A stretch of 64,000 nt of DNA from VRUE01 sp963698085. Its GTDB lineage: Bacteria > Actinomycetota > Thermoleophilia > Solirubrobacterales > 70-9. Position numbers and translations under genes: made by a program. Positions 32,953-40,867 of this stretch are shown piece after piece; the stretch's first letter is position 1; each line of letters starts with the position of its first letter. The notes below the pieces were generated by a model, which made no database searches, was not told the DNA's origin, and saw nothing but the letters and a program-made list of their open reading frames with translations. The DNA is taken from the NCBI GenBank assembly GCA_963698085.1, contig OY969122.1, positions 806,001 to 870,000 on the forward strand, in the 5' to 3' direction.

Positions 32953-33726
32953 GTCCGGTAGCTCGCTCAGCGTCGAAATCTCCACGAGATCATCACGCGC
33001 CGTCGCAGAGGAGCTTCCGCCGCGATTGACCCATACCGCGCCGAGCCCGGCGGACAGAGCGCCTTCCACGTCCTTGGGGACGCTGTCGCCCACCATCACC
33101 GCAAGATCCTTGCAGGAGCCCAGCTCCGAAAGCGCGTGCTCGAAGACCGATGGATCGGGCTTGGCCACGCCAAGATCGGCCGATACAACAACGGTCTCGA
33201 AATGCTCGCTCAAGCCAGAGGCGGCTAGCTTCTCGCGCTGAAGACAGGCAGCGCCGTTCGTGACGAGTGCCATCGAATGAGACTCCGCCAGACGGCACAG
33301 AGCGCCTGGGACCTCGGCGAAGACCTCGTGCCGTGCGCGCCGCTCCGCTGGGAATCGCTCCGCCAACTCCTCGGCGAGCCCCGCGTCGTCGACTCCCTGA
33401 TCTGCCAAAGCGAGTCTCCATGCTTCACGTCTGTAGATCGGCGACCACTCGCGGAGTGTGCGCACGTCAGCGCCCTTCCCCTCGAAGCGGCACCACAGAC
33501 CCTCCCATGAGCTGATGCCGACCCTCATGCAGTAGCCGTGGGTCGGTGCCGCGTACCACAGCTCTCGGGCCCGAGAGCGAGCACCTGACGCCAATGCCTC
33601 CGGGTCGACATGGCAGCGCTCGGCGGCGAGGCCAGCGGCGGCCTCGAAGGCTGCCGCGGCCGCCGACTCCTCGACCATCAGCGTGTCATCGAGGTCGAAT
33701 AGCAAGGCTCGCCGCACGGCTCTCAC
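32932..33726 (-). CDS. HAD superfamily hydrolase
   Basis: A 264-aa phosphatase-like protein. Motif I is LLFDLDDTL with the nucleophile Asp near residue 10, motif II is SMALVTNGA, motif III contains the lysine of GVAKPDPSVF and motif IV is VMVGDSVPKDVEGA. The cap region is of the alpha-helical C1 type between motifs I and II, as in PGP/YjjG-like phosphatases. Start GTG 33726 is adopted, with GTG 33717 also possible. It overlaps the converging GNAT gene. The substrate is unknown. Confidence 0.87.
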   Translation of the reverse strand: MRAVRRALLFDLDDTLMVEESAAAAAFEAAAGLAAERCHVDPEALASGARSRARELWYAAPTHGYCMRVGISSWEGLWCRFEGKGADVRTLREWSPIYRREAWRLALADQGVDDAGLAEELAERFPAERRARHEVFAEVPGALCRLAESHSMALVTNGAACLQREKLAASGLSEHFETVVVSADLGVAKPDPSVFEHALSELGSCKDLAVMVGDSVPKDVEGALSAGLGAVWVNRGGSSSATARDDLVEISTLSELPDLLDRLG

Positions 33727-33834
33727 GCTATCCGCTTCGGCGGGGTCGCTTCCAATCACGACCCTTGCAGTCGTATAAAGCGCTTTGGCCAGGCGGCCAT
33801 TGCTTAACGAGGGCTGTCCACCGAGAATCCGGCC

Positions 33835-34361
33835 ATGAACGAACAAGCCGTGCGCCACGCCCTCCCCGATGATGCTGAGGAGATGTGCGCGATCTACAAC
33901 GCGGCGATCGCCGAGCGGAGCTCGACGTTCGAGACTGCGCTGCGATCCGCAGCGGACTTCGAAGCGCGCGTCGCGGATGAGCGCTTCCCATTACTAGTCA
34001 GCGATGGCAACGGGGCGTAATCGGCTGGGCCGGCATCGCTTCCTACAGCGCCCGCCCCTGTTATGCGGGCATCGGCGAGTGCAGCGTCTACGTCGCCGCT
34101 CCGGCGCGGGGACGCGGAGTCGGCACGGCTCTCACCGAAGCACTCGCTGCCGCAGCCGAGCAGAGAGGCTTCCACAAGATGATCGGCAAGCTTTTCACCG
34201 ACAACCTCGCCAGCGTCCGCCTCGTCGAGCGTTGCGGCTTCAAGACAGTGGGCGTGCATTTGCGCCACGGGCAGCTCGACGGCGCCTGGCGCGACGTCGT
34301 GGTTGTGGAGCGGCTGCTCACCGCTCCTTCCCCGTCACTTAAACCGCAGACGGCTAGCTGA
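33835..34361 (+). pseudogene. GNAT acetyltransferase (phosphinothricin acetyltransferase-like), frameshifted
   Basis: The first frame (MNEQAVRHALPDDAEEMCAI, YNAAIAERSSTFET) ends at TAA 34018-34020. The protein clearly continues in another frame with VIGWAGIASYS, the CoA loop APARGRGVGTALTEAL and FTDNLASVRLVERCGFKTVG. Restoring one base at about 34013-34018 joins the two halves into a 175-aa protein of the PAT/bar-like GNAT group. The span of 527 nt is one short of a multiple of three. It is either a recent pseudogene or a sequencing error in a G-run. Confidence 0.8.
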
Positions 34362-34373
34362 AAGGATGCTGGC

Positions 34374-34751
34374 ATGGAGGAGCCTTTGCCCCGCGAGGTC
34401 TCCAAGCCGTGGGGGAGCGAGCTGTGGTTCGCGCATACCGACCGATATGCGGGGAAGATCCTTCGGGTCCGTGCCGGCTGTCGCCTGTCGGTCCAGTACC
34501 ACGAAGAGAAGGACGAGACCTCATACGTCCTGTCGGGCCGGGTGATTGTTTCCCAGGGCGATTCCGCCGACCGGCTGACCGCTCGGGAGCTTGGGCCGGG
34601 GGAGTCGTGGCGCATTCAGCCGCTGGTCGTCCACACGCTTGAAGCCGTGGAGGATGCCGAGATCATCGAGGTCTCAACGCCGCAGCTTGATGATGTCGTC
34701 CGCTTGGAGGACAGATACGGGCGAGTGCCCGCAGAGGCAAGCGGCACGTAG
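34374..34751 (+). CDS. Cupin protein, mannose-6-phosphate isomerase type II-like
   Basis: A 125-aa single-domain cupin. KPWGSELWFAHTDRYAGKIL is the signature of sugar-phosphate isomerase cupins; the metal ligands are in QYHEEKDETSYVLSGRV (H-x3-7-E) and the second motif is RIQPLVVHTLEAVED. It is short compared with full mannose-6-phosphate isomerases and may bind an NDP-sugar or simple sugar phosphate. It follows the broken GNAT gene by 12 bases and may be in the same transcript. Confidence 0.82.
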   Translation: MEEPLPREVSKPWGSELWFAHTDRYAGKILRVRAGCRLSVQYHEEKDETSYVLSGRVIVSQGDSADRLTARELGPGESWRIQPLVVHTLEAVEDAEIIEVSTPQLDDVVRLEDRYGRVPAEASGT

Positions 34752-34815
34752 CGCAGCCCTACGACGTCGGCCCGGCAACCCGAGTCATTCGCATAAGGCT
34801 GTGTAGGCTTCGGAC

Positions 34816-35244
34816 TTGGCTGGCGAGGAAATCATCGTACGCCGATGCCAACAGACCGATGTGGCAACCGTGTTGGACCTGTGGGCACAGGCTCGGAGCG
34901 AGCATGCGAGCACCTCAGACCGCCTTGAAGACGTTGAGCGCTTGGTCGCTGGCTCGCCTGCCGTCCTGCTGGTCGCCGAGCGGGATGGGGAGGTCGTCGG
35001 CGCCCTGATCGCTGCGTGGGACGGATGGCGAGGCAACATGTACCGGCTCGCCGTTCGCAACGGGCACCGACGGGAAGGCATCGGGCTCGCGTTGACCCGT
35101 GCAGGCGAGGACTACCTGCGACAGTGCGGCGTCCGCCGCGTGACCGCACTTGTTGCCTTCGACGACGAGGATGCAGGGGGGTTTTGGGAGTTCGCTGGCT
35201 ATCCGCGGGATCGCGAGATTGGCCGGCGAGTCCGCAACCTGTAG
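34816..35244 (+). CDS. GNAT N-acetyltransferase
   Basis: A 142-aa GNAT protein. It has EIIVRRCQQTDVATVLDLWA at the N-terminus, LAVRNGHRREGIGLALTRAG as the CoA-binding loop (R-x2-G-x-G/A) and the late segment VTALVAFDDEDAGGFWEFAG. The start is TTG and no ATG is available upstream, so the N-terminus is uncertain by a few residues. This is the fourth GNAT gene in the 31-36 kb block, which is otherwise made of small metabolic enzymes. The substrate is unknown. Confidence 0.82.
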   Translation: MAGEEIIVRRCQQTDVATVLDLWAQARSEHASTSDRLEDVERLVAGSPAVLLVAERDGEVVGALIAAWDGWRGNMYRLAVRNGHRREGIGLALTRAGEDYLRQCGVRRVTALVAFDDEDAGGFWEFAGYPRDREIGRRVRNL

Positions 35245-35327
35245 GTCTGCCTTAGTGAGCCGACAGCTCGGGATTCAGGATGCGAGTGCTTCGATGAGAT
35301 CCAGGTGGGACCGCCGTCGCTCCAGGC

Positions 35328-35600
35328 ATGATGGCCGGCGTGCCGACGATCAGCCGCTTCTTCGGGATCACTATCGCGATGTTCTTCGATGATCACGGCT
35401 TCCCGCACTTTCATGCACGCCACGCCGAAGGTGAAGCCAAGGTCAGGATCGACAACCTGGAGGTCATGGACAGCAACCTTGGGCGCCGGCAGCTCCGATT
35501 CGTCCTCGCTTGGGCGGAGCTTCACCAGGAGGAACTCGAGGAGAACTGGCGCCGAGCGCGAGCGGGTGAGACACTTTTGGAGATCGAGCCATTGCAATGA
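35328..35600 (+). CDS. DUF4160 protein, copy 2
   Basis: A 90-aa protein with an intact start (ATG 35328, MMAGVPTISRFFGITIAMFF) and the HFHARHAEG motif of DUF4160. Over the shared 81 residues it differs from copy 1 (28368) at only five positions by eye. The stop overlaps the DUF2442 ATG. This copy, unlike copy 1, keeps the standard N-terminus, so it is the better candidate for a working module. It lies at the end of the block that stops at the tRNA-Ser fragment. Confidence 0.85.
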   Translation: MMAGVPTISRFFGITIAMFFDDHGFPHFHARHAEGEAKVRIDNLEVMDSNLGRRQLRFVLAWAELHQEELEENWRRARAGETLLEIEPLQ

Positions 35601-35875
35601 ACGGACTAACCCCCGATATCACCGCAGCAGATGTCGTCCACCACGGCATCCTTCGATTGACCTTTGCCGATGGACTAAGCGGCGAGGTCGATGTCCTCGA
35701 TCGCATGCGCGGCCCTGCCTTCGAAAACGCTCGAACTCCCGATGGCTTTAGCAAGGTCAAAGCCGATCCGGAGACCGGGACCGTGGTATGGCCCGGTGGC
35801 GCCGATCTGGCCCCCGACACGCTGTACGAGAGAGTGCGCTCAGGCGCCTGGCCTGATTCTCGGGCCGTAGCGTAG
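35597..35875 (+). CDS. DUF2442 protein, copy 2
   Basis: A 92-aa DUF2442 protein (LRLTFADGLSGEVDVLDRMR, GTVVWPGGADLAPDTLYERV), coupled to DUF4160 copy 2 by an ATGA overlap. The pair duplicates the one at 28368-28918, about 7 kb away in the same orientation. The gene ends 21 bases before the tRNA-Ser fragment. Antitoxin function is inferred from the recurrent pairing, not shown. Confidence 0.85.
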   Translation: MNGLTPDITAADVVHHGILRLTFADGLSGEVDVLDRMRGPAFENARTPDGFSKVKADPETGTVVWPGGADLAPDTLYERVRSGAWPDSRAVA

Positions 35876-35896
35876 CCGCGGTCGGCTGGGCCACAG

Positions 35897-35937
35897 GTTT
35901 TCGAGACTGCCCCGTTCAACCACTCCGGCACTCCTCC
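35897..35937 (-). repeat. Partial tRNA-Ser (5' half), possible attachment-site remnant
   Basis: These 41 bases match positions 31098-31138, the 5' half of tRNA-Ser(CGA) through the anticodon, at 40 of 41 positions; the one difference is in the acceptor stem (GGAGGAG in place of GGAGGGG). No 3' half follows, so this is not a functional tRNA. With the intact gene it makes a 41-base direct repeat around 31139-35896, the pattern left when an element integrates into a tRNA gene and restores it. Confidence 0.85.
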
Positions 35938-36051
35938 CGGACGTCGATCTGGGGTCAGATTCTACGTAGAGGTCGCTGCCTGGGGTGGGCTTGAGGGAAC
36001 CTTGCTGTTTTCAAGGCTCAAGACGAGGGTCCCCCGCGCCGATGAAATGGC

Positions 36052-38004
36052 GTGCAAGGCAGCGAGCAGACCCGAATCGGGCGGTTCTTCGACCGCCACC
36101 CTGTGCCACTGCGCATTTTCGTCCTCTGCGCGTTGGTCTGGGGCGTCGGCTACCTGATCTGGCGCTTTGGCTGGAGCGGCGAAGGCGCCAATCCCGCCCT
36201 CTTCGCGATGTTGATCGTCACCGAGGTCTATGGGCTCTGGGCGCTGGGCACCCTGACCTGGTACTCGTGGTCGCGCCCGCCCGCAGTACGGCCTTCCGCA
36301 ACGCCGGGACGCAAGGTCGACGTCTACGTCTGCACCTACGACGAGCCCTTCGAGGTCGTGGCGGCGACGCTGGCCGGCTGCCGCGCCCTCACCTACCCCC
36401 ACACGACCTACCTGCTCGACGATGGGCGGCGGGCGGAGATGAAGCATCTGGCCCAGATCGCCGGCGCCGAATACCTCACTCGGCCCGACAACTCCCACGC
36501 CAAGGCGGGCAACATCAACGCCGCCCTCCCCCGCACCGATGGCGAGCTGGTGCTGATGCTCGACGCCGACCACGTGCCGATGCCCGACGCGCTCGACGCG
36601 CTGGTCGGCTACTTCGACGACGAGAAAGTCGCCCTGGTGCAGAGCCCGCACGACTTCTTCAACCACGACTCGGTCCAGCACTACGTCGTCGGGCGCCATG
36701 AGCAGTCGCTCTTCTACCGCGTCGTCTGCCCCGGCAAGGACCGCCACGGCGCCGCTTACTGGTGCGGCTCGGCGGCGGTGCTGCGGCGCGAGGCGCTGCT
36801 CGAGATTGGCGGCGTCGCCACCGAGACGATCGCCGAGGACTTCCACACGACGATCCGCATGCAACGCCACGGTTGGACCAGCCGCTACCACGACGAGGTC
36901 CTTGTCCAGGGACTTGCTCCGCACGACCTCGACGGCTACCTGCTGCAACGCGATCGTTGGGCACGCGGCAACCTCGCCGTCTTCACCCTGCCCGAGTCCC
37001 CCCTGCGCGCCCGCGAGCTGCGGCCGCTGCAGCGCCTCTCCTATTTCGTCAGCCTCGCCGCCTACCTTGCGCCGCCGATGCGCCTCCTGCTGCTGGCGAC
37101 GCTGGGGCTGGTGTTGTGGACCGGCGCGCTGCCGATGAAGATCAGCGTCGTCGCGCTCGCAGCACTCTGGCTGCCAGCGGTCAGCCTCAACCTGCTCGCC
37201 GGCTCGGCACTGACCCGCGGCTACATGAAGATCGGCGAGACCGCCCACTACGAGCTGCTGACGATGGAGATCTACACGCGGGCGCTGCGCTGCATCTTCC
37301 GCCCCGGTCGCACCGCCTTCAAGGTGACGCCAAAGCAGGGCGTCGACGGCGGCGGGCTGAAGGCCATGGGCAAGCTGCACCTGGTGATAGTCGCCGCGGT
37401 CGTGCTGGCGGGCGGTACGGCGCTGCGCCTGCTCGACCTTGCCGGGGTCGGGCCGCTGCCGGACATGCCGGGCATCGCCGCGGTCATCGTGCCGCTGCTC
37501 GGTCTGATCGAGCTGCGTCGCCTCCTCCGCACCCTGCTTGCCGTCGGCCGCCGCCACCAGCGGCGCCAGGTCTACCGCTTCGAGGGCGAGGCCCCCGCCC
37601 ACTGCTTCGCCGCCGGAGGCCACATTGGCGGCCACCTGGTCGACGCCAGCGCCGCCGGCGTCGGGCTCGTGCTCGACGCCCCGGTGACCGTCGGCGAGCG
37701 CACCGCGGTTCTGCTCGGGCTGGAGGAGGCGACCGGCGAGGCGCACGAGGTCGCGGCCGAGATCGAGGTCCGCTCCTGCCGCGAAGCAGACGGGCGCTAC
37801 CTGATCGGGGCGACGATCGAGAAAATGGACCCCTCCTCGCGGATGCGCTTGATGGAGTGGTGCTATGTCGTCTGCAGCCACGAGCGCCTGCGCGGCCATC
37901 GCCCGGCGACCCCGGCTCCTGCATCGGGGGAGACGATTGTGCTGCCGCTCGAACCGGCTCCCGCTCCGGTGCGGACGTTCGAAGGGGCCTCAGAAGCCGC
38001 CTGA
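36052..38004 (+). CDS. BcsA-like family 2 glycosyltransferase with PilZ domain
   Basis: A 650-aa membrane glycan synthase resembling the cellulose synthase catalytic subunit. Two N-terminal TM helices are followed by the GT2 domain with DDG (123-125), DAD (171-173), ED (262-263) and QRDRW (299-303), then the gating-loop motif FKVTPK (423-428) and TM helices. The C-terminal PilZ domain keeps both c-di-GMP motifs, R-x3-R (501-505) and D-x-S-x2-G (531-536), so synthesis should be switched on by c-di-GMP. No bcsB, bcsC or bcsZ is present. Start is GTG 36052. The polymer, cellulose or another beta-glucan, cannot be told. Confidence 0.9.
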   Translation: MQGSEQTRIGRFFDRHPVPLRIFVLCALVWGVGYLIWRFGWSGEGANPALFAMLIVTEVYGLWALGTLTWYSWSRPPAVRPSATPGRKVDVYVCTYDEPFEVVAATLAGCRALTYPHTTYLLDDGRRAEMKHLAQIAGAEYLTRPDNSHAKAGNINAALPRTDGELVLMLDADHVPMPDALDALVGYFDDEKVALVQSPHDFFNHDSVQHYVVGRHEQSLFYRVVCPGKDRHGAAYWCGSAAVLRREALLEIGGVATETIAEDFHTTIRMQRHGWTSRYHDEVLVQGLAPHDLDGYLLQRDRWARGNLAVFTLPESPLRARELRPLQRLSYFVSLAAYLAPPMRLLLLATLGLVLWTGALPMKISVVALAALWLPAVSLNLLAGSALTRGYMKIGETAHYELLTMEIYTRALRCIFRPGRTAFKVTPKQGVDGGGLKAMGKLHLVIVAAVVLAGGTALRLLDLAGVGPLPDMPGIAAVIVPLLGLIELRRLLRTLLAVGRRHQRRQVYRFEGEAPAHCFAAGGHIGGHLVDASAAGVGLVLDAPVTVGERTAVLLGLEEATGEAHEVAAEIEVRSCREADGRYLIGATIEKMDPSSRMRLMEWCYVVCSHERLRGHRPATPAPASGETIVLPLEPAPAPVRTFEGASEAA

Positions 38005-38062
38005 CGAGGGTAATGAGACGTATTCGAACCCCGAGCTGCCCGAAGCGCCCTACCCTGGTCCT

Positions 38063-39226
38063 ATGTCTGAGAGCGGGAGCCAACGCAGCCATCACCTCGA
38101 CGCCATCCGCGTCTCGGCGATCCTCCTCCTGATCCCTTACCACGCTGCCCGCTATATCCAGAAGGGCGACGGGGGGGCCGAGATCGTCGATGCCGTCGTC
38201 TGGTTCGTCCATACCTGGCACATGCCCCTCTTCTTCGCCATCTCCGGTTTCCTGGCCGCCAGCGCGCTGCGACGATCCACTGCCGTCCGGCAGCTGCGTA
38301 CCCGGTTTCGCCGGCTCGGCCTACCCCTGGCCGTGGGAATGCTGACGGTTGTGCCGTTGGCCAACTTCCTCGTGATCGGCGCAGCAGCCCTCTGGCCGCG
38401 CAATGAGGCACTTCCGCCGAAACGAGAACTGGACCTCGCCAACGTCTTCAGCTTGGCGCCGCGGCACCTGTGGTTCATCGCCTACCTGCTGATGATCTCT
38501 CTGATCGCGATCGGAGTCTGGCTGGCGCTCCAGCGGACCCCCGAACTGGGCACGGCGCTCAACCGTGGCTTCCGCAACCTGATGAGGTCGTGGTGGGCCG
38601 TTCCCGTCCTGGCCTCGATCAGCGCCGCGATCTTGATCACCAAGACCGGGTGGGTGGCGGGAGGAACCGCGTCCAACTCGCTGGTCCCAGCCCCAACTCT
38701 CTTCGCCTATTACAGCCTCTTCTTCTTTTTCGGCTGGCTTCTCAGCAGCCAGAGCAATCTTGTGGAAGAGCTCAAGCGCGGAGCCTGGCTGCGGCTCGGA
38801 ACCGGGATGCTGATCGCCGTGCCCACCTTCCTTCTCTTCTACGACAACGGCGACTTCACCGGCAACGTCGGCACGCCGGGCATCTTGGCCGAAATCGATG
38901 AGCTGCGCCTTTATGGACTGTTCACCGTCGGCATGGTTTGCTGGCTCACCCTGTTCGGAATCTGGGGAGTGCTGGCGCGATACGTCCGCAAGGAGTCGCG
39001 CGTGCTGCGCTATTTGTCGGATGCGAGCTTCTGGATCTACCTCGTTCATATCCCGTTCCTCGTCGCTCTGCAGAGCTCCCTCGCTGAGACCGACCTGTGG
39101 GTCCCCGCCCGCTACGGACTGGCTGTGTGTGGAACCCTTGCGCTGGCGGTCGGAACGTACGCCCTGATCCGTGGGGCTCGCAGGCTGGCGCTGAAGCACG
39201 CGGGCCCTCGCGGCGCTTCCGGCTAG
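38063..39226 (+). CDS. Membrane acyltransferase family 3 (OpgC/OafA-like)
   Basis: A 387-aa integral membrane protein with about ten TM helices. The N-terminus (HHLDAIRVSAILLLIPYHAA) carries the family's early Arg and the catalytic-type His in PYHAAR, and WHMPLFFAISGF follows, a hallmark of acyltransferase_3 and glucan-modifying OpgC-like proteins. Start ATG 38063. It lies 58 bases after the BcsA-like gene on the same strand and is followed by a converging SGNH hydrolase gene. O-acylation of the exported glucan is the natural inference. Confidence 0.88.
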   Translation: MSESGSQRSHHLDAIRVSAILLLIPYHAARYIQKGDGGAEIVDAVVWFVHTWHMPLFFAISGFLAASALRRSTAVRQLRTRFRRLGLPLAVGMLTVVPLANFLVIGAAALWPRNEALPPKRELDLANVFSLAPRHLWFIAYLLMISLIAIGVWLALQRTPELGTALNRGFRNLMRSWWAVPVLASISAAILITKTGWVAGGTASNSLVPAPTLFAYYSLFFFFGWLLSSQSNLVEELKRGAWLRLGTGMLIAVPTFLLFYDNGDFTGNVGTPGILAEIDELRLYGLFTVGMVCWLTLFGIWGVLARYVRKESRVLRYLSDASFWIYLVHIPFLVALQSSLAETDLWVPARYGLAVCGTLALAVGTYALIRGARRLALKHAGPRGASG

Positions 39227-39235
39227 GTGACAAGT

Positions 39236-40156
39236 CTACGGACTTTCTGCGAGTGGGACATACCGGCGCAGGCGATCTAGAACACGCAGGGCTCCGAGGT
39301 TCCGCAGCGCATAGCCCTGCCACAATTCCACGGGTCGAAAGTCAATTGCGGTGCAGGGTGGGCAGCGAACACTGGGGTGGACGCCATCGCGACTCAGACC
39401 CAGGTGGGGAACTCCGAGCCCGACCATCTGTCGCCAGTAGTTCCAAAGGGGCAGTGCCCGGTTCTCGGCCAGGCCGGCGATCTCGGTGTTGAACCGCGCG
39501 ACGCGCTGCGAGAACGGCCACTTTGCTCGAGGTGGGATCGTGCTGATCACCGGAATGGTTCCCGCATTGGACACGAGCCGTGCGACCCGAGCGAGGTCGA
39601 GGCGGAACTGGATTGCGGTGAAATCCTCCAGGTCGTTGGTCCCAAACATGATTAAAGCAACGGATGGACGGAGCAACTGCAGCTCACAGCTGACGGCGGG
39701 CAGCCCCTGGCACTCTGGGAGCGATTCGCGTGGCATAAGCGCATCGGCCGCCCGCCATCCTCCGACTGCGGCTACACCCAGGCGCGAATAGCTGTTGCTG
39801 ACCGGGCACTGAGCTTCCTCAGAGCCTGTCGGCACGGAGATCCTCCCGAAGAACCCCAGCGTTCCGCGTAGCTCGCTCCATCGGCCCAGCCGGGACGGCC
39901 AGCACGCCAGCGCCTGCAGGAACGATGGCGATGCAGTGATGCTATCGCCAATCTTGGCGACGACTCCCGGATGATTGCCGAGTCGCTCTCCGCGGCTTGC
40001 GATCTTCTCGAGATGGCTGGAGAGGGGGGGTCCAAGCGCCGGCACGACAGGCAGCTCTTGCCATTCGGCCGCGTGGGACTCGTGACTGGAGCCAAGTGCA
40101 AACAGGGCAAAGGCTAGGAGGACGGTTCTCATCACGAGCATTCTGTATGAAGGCAT
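39236..40156 (-). CDS. Secreted SGNH/GDSL-family hydrolase
   Basis: A 306-aa exported esterase-like protein. The signal peptide is MRTVLLAFALFALGSSHESH, preceded by a few residues whose extent depends on the start (ATG 40156, 40141 or 40132). Block I is KIGDSIT with the catalytic Ser, block III is MFGTNDL with Asn, and block V is DGVHPS with Asp-x2-His. This set is complete. SGNH enzymes commonly remove or transfer O-acyl groups on polysaccharides, fitting its place beside the acyltransferase and glycan synthase genes. Confidence 0.85.
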   Translation of the reverse strand: MPSYRMLVMRTVLLAFALFALGSSHESHAAEWQELPVVPALGPPLSSHLEKIASRGERLGNHPGVVAKIGDSITASPSFLQALACWPSRLGRWSELRGTLGFFGRISVPTGSEEAQCPVSNSYSRLGVAAVGGWRAADALMPRESLPECQGLPAVSCELQLLRPSVALIMFGTNDLEDFTAIQFRLDLARVARLVSNAGTIPVISTIPPRAKWPFSQRVARFNTEIAGLAENRALPLWNYWRQMVGLGVPHLGLSRDGVHPSVRCPPCTAIDFRPVELWQGYALRNLGALRVLDRLRRYVPLAESP

Positions 40157-40173
40157 ACAGCGCCATTCGGGAG

Positions 40174-40263
40174 CGGAGAGGGTGGGATTCGAACCCACGA
40201 GGCGGGTTAACCCCGCCCACGCGATTTCCAGTCGCGCTCCTTAAGCCACTCGGACACCTCTCC
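40174..40263 (-). tRNA. tRNA-Ser (GGA)
   Basis: Minus-strand tRNA: acceptor GGAGAGG pairs with CCTCTCC, anticodon stem GCGA/TCGC around loop CTGGAAA (anticodon GGA), a long variable arm (GTGGGCGGGGTTAACCCGCC) and T-arm GTGGG-TTCGAAT-CCCAC. Length is 90 bases, discriminator G, CCA not encoded. The SGNH gene starts 18 bases downstream on the same strand. Confidence 0.95.
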
Positions 40264-40287
40264 GGGTCGTCCTCAAAGGGTATTGGC

Positions 40288-40773
40288 TCAGCCCGCAGGC
40301 CGTGGGGTGCGGCGGCCGGCGAAGAACTCGCGCAGCAGGGCCGCACACTCTTCCTCCATCACGCCGCCGGTCACCTGAGGGCGGTGGTTGAGGGTGGGCT
40401 CGGCGAGGATGTCGAGGACGCTGCCGGCGGCGCCGGCCTTGGGGTCGGGGGCGCCATAGACGACCGCGGGGATGCGAGCGAGGACGATCGCGCCGGCGCA
40501 CATCGCACAGGGCTCGAGCGTCACGTAGAGGGTGGTGTCCGGCAGGCGCCAGCCGCCGAGTACCTCGGCTGCGGCGCGGATGGCGAGGATCTCGGCGTGC
40601 GCGGTCGGGTCGCGGCGTAGCTCGCGCTCGTTGCCGGCGGCGGCCAGCGGCTCATCCCCCCGGGCGACCACAGCCCCGATCGGCACGTCACCATGCTCCT
40701 CGGCGGCGCGGGCGCGCTCGATCGCCAGACCCATCAGCTGTTGCTGCACCTCGCTGGTGACCGCGTCCGGCAT
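40288..40773 (-). CDS. tadA: tRNA-specific adenosine deaminase
   Basis: Converts A34 to inosine in tRNA-Arg(ACG), needed to read CGN codons. The 161-aa protein has the zinc deaminase motifs HAE within DPTAHAEILAIRAAA and P-C-x2-C within TLEPCAMCAGAIVLARI, and the TadA-specific tail GVMEEECAALLREFF. Start ATG 40773 (MPDAVTSEVQQ). It lies 24 bases downstream of nothing but tRNA-Ser(GGA), with which it shares a strand, and is divergent from the subtilase gene. Confidence 0.93.
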   Translation of the reverse strand: MPDAVTSEVQQQLMGLAIERARAAEEHGDVPIGAVVARGDEPLAAAGNERELRRDPTAHAEILAIRAAAEVLGGWRLPDTTLYVTLEPCAMCAGAIVLARIPAVVYGAPDPKAGAAGSVLDILAEPTLNHRPQVTGGVMEEECAALLREFFAGRRTPRPAG

Positions 40774-40867
40774 CGATCCGAAAGTATGTGGGACCGGCAA
40801 CTTCGCGGGCAGGCCGGTGTTGATGCCATTGCTCACCTGGCAGGCTCACCAGCGCGGCGACACGACC

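Noticed and set aside
31139..35896. Integrase or transposase gene in the tRNA-bounded block
   Set aside because: All frames were accounted for by Nudix, GNAT, HAD, cupin and DUF genes; no recombinase motifs were seen.
35962..37899. 645-codon minus-strand frame opposite the glycan synthase
   Set aside because: The plus strand carries all GT2 and PilZ motifs; the antisense frame has shadow composition and no domain.
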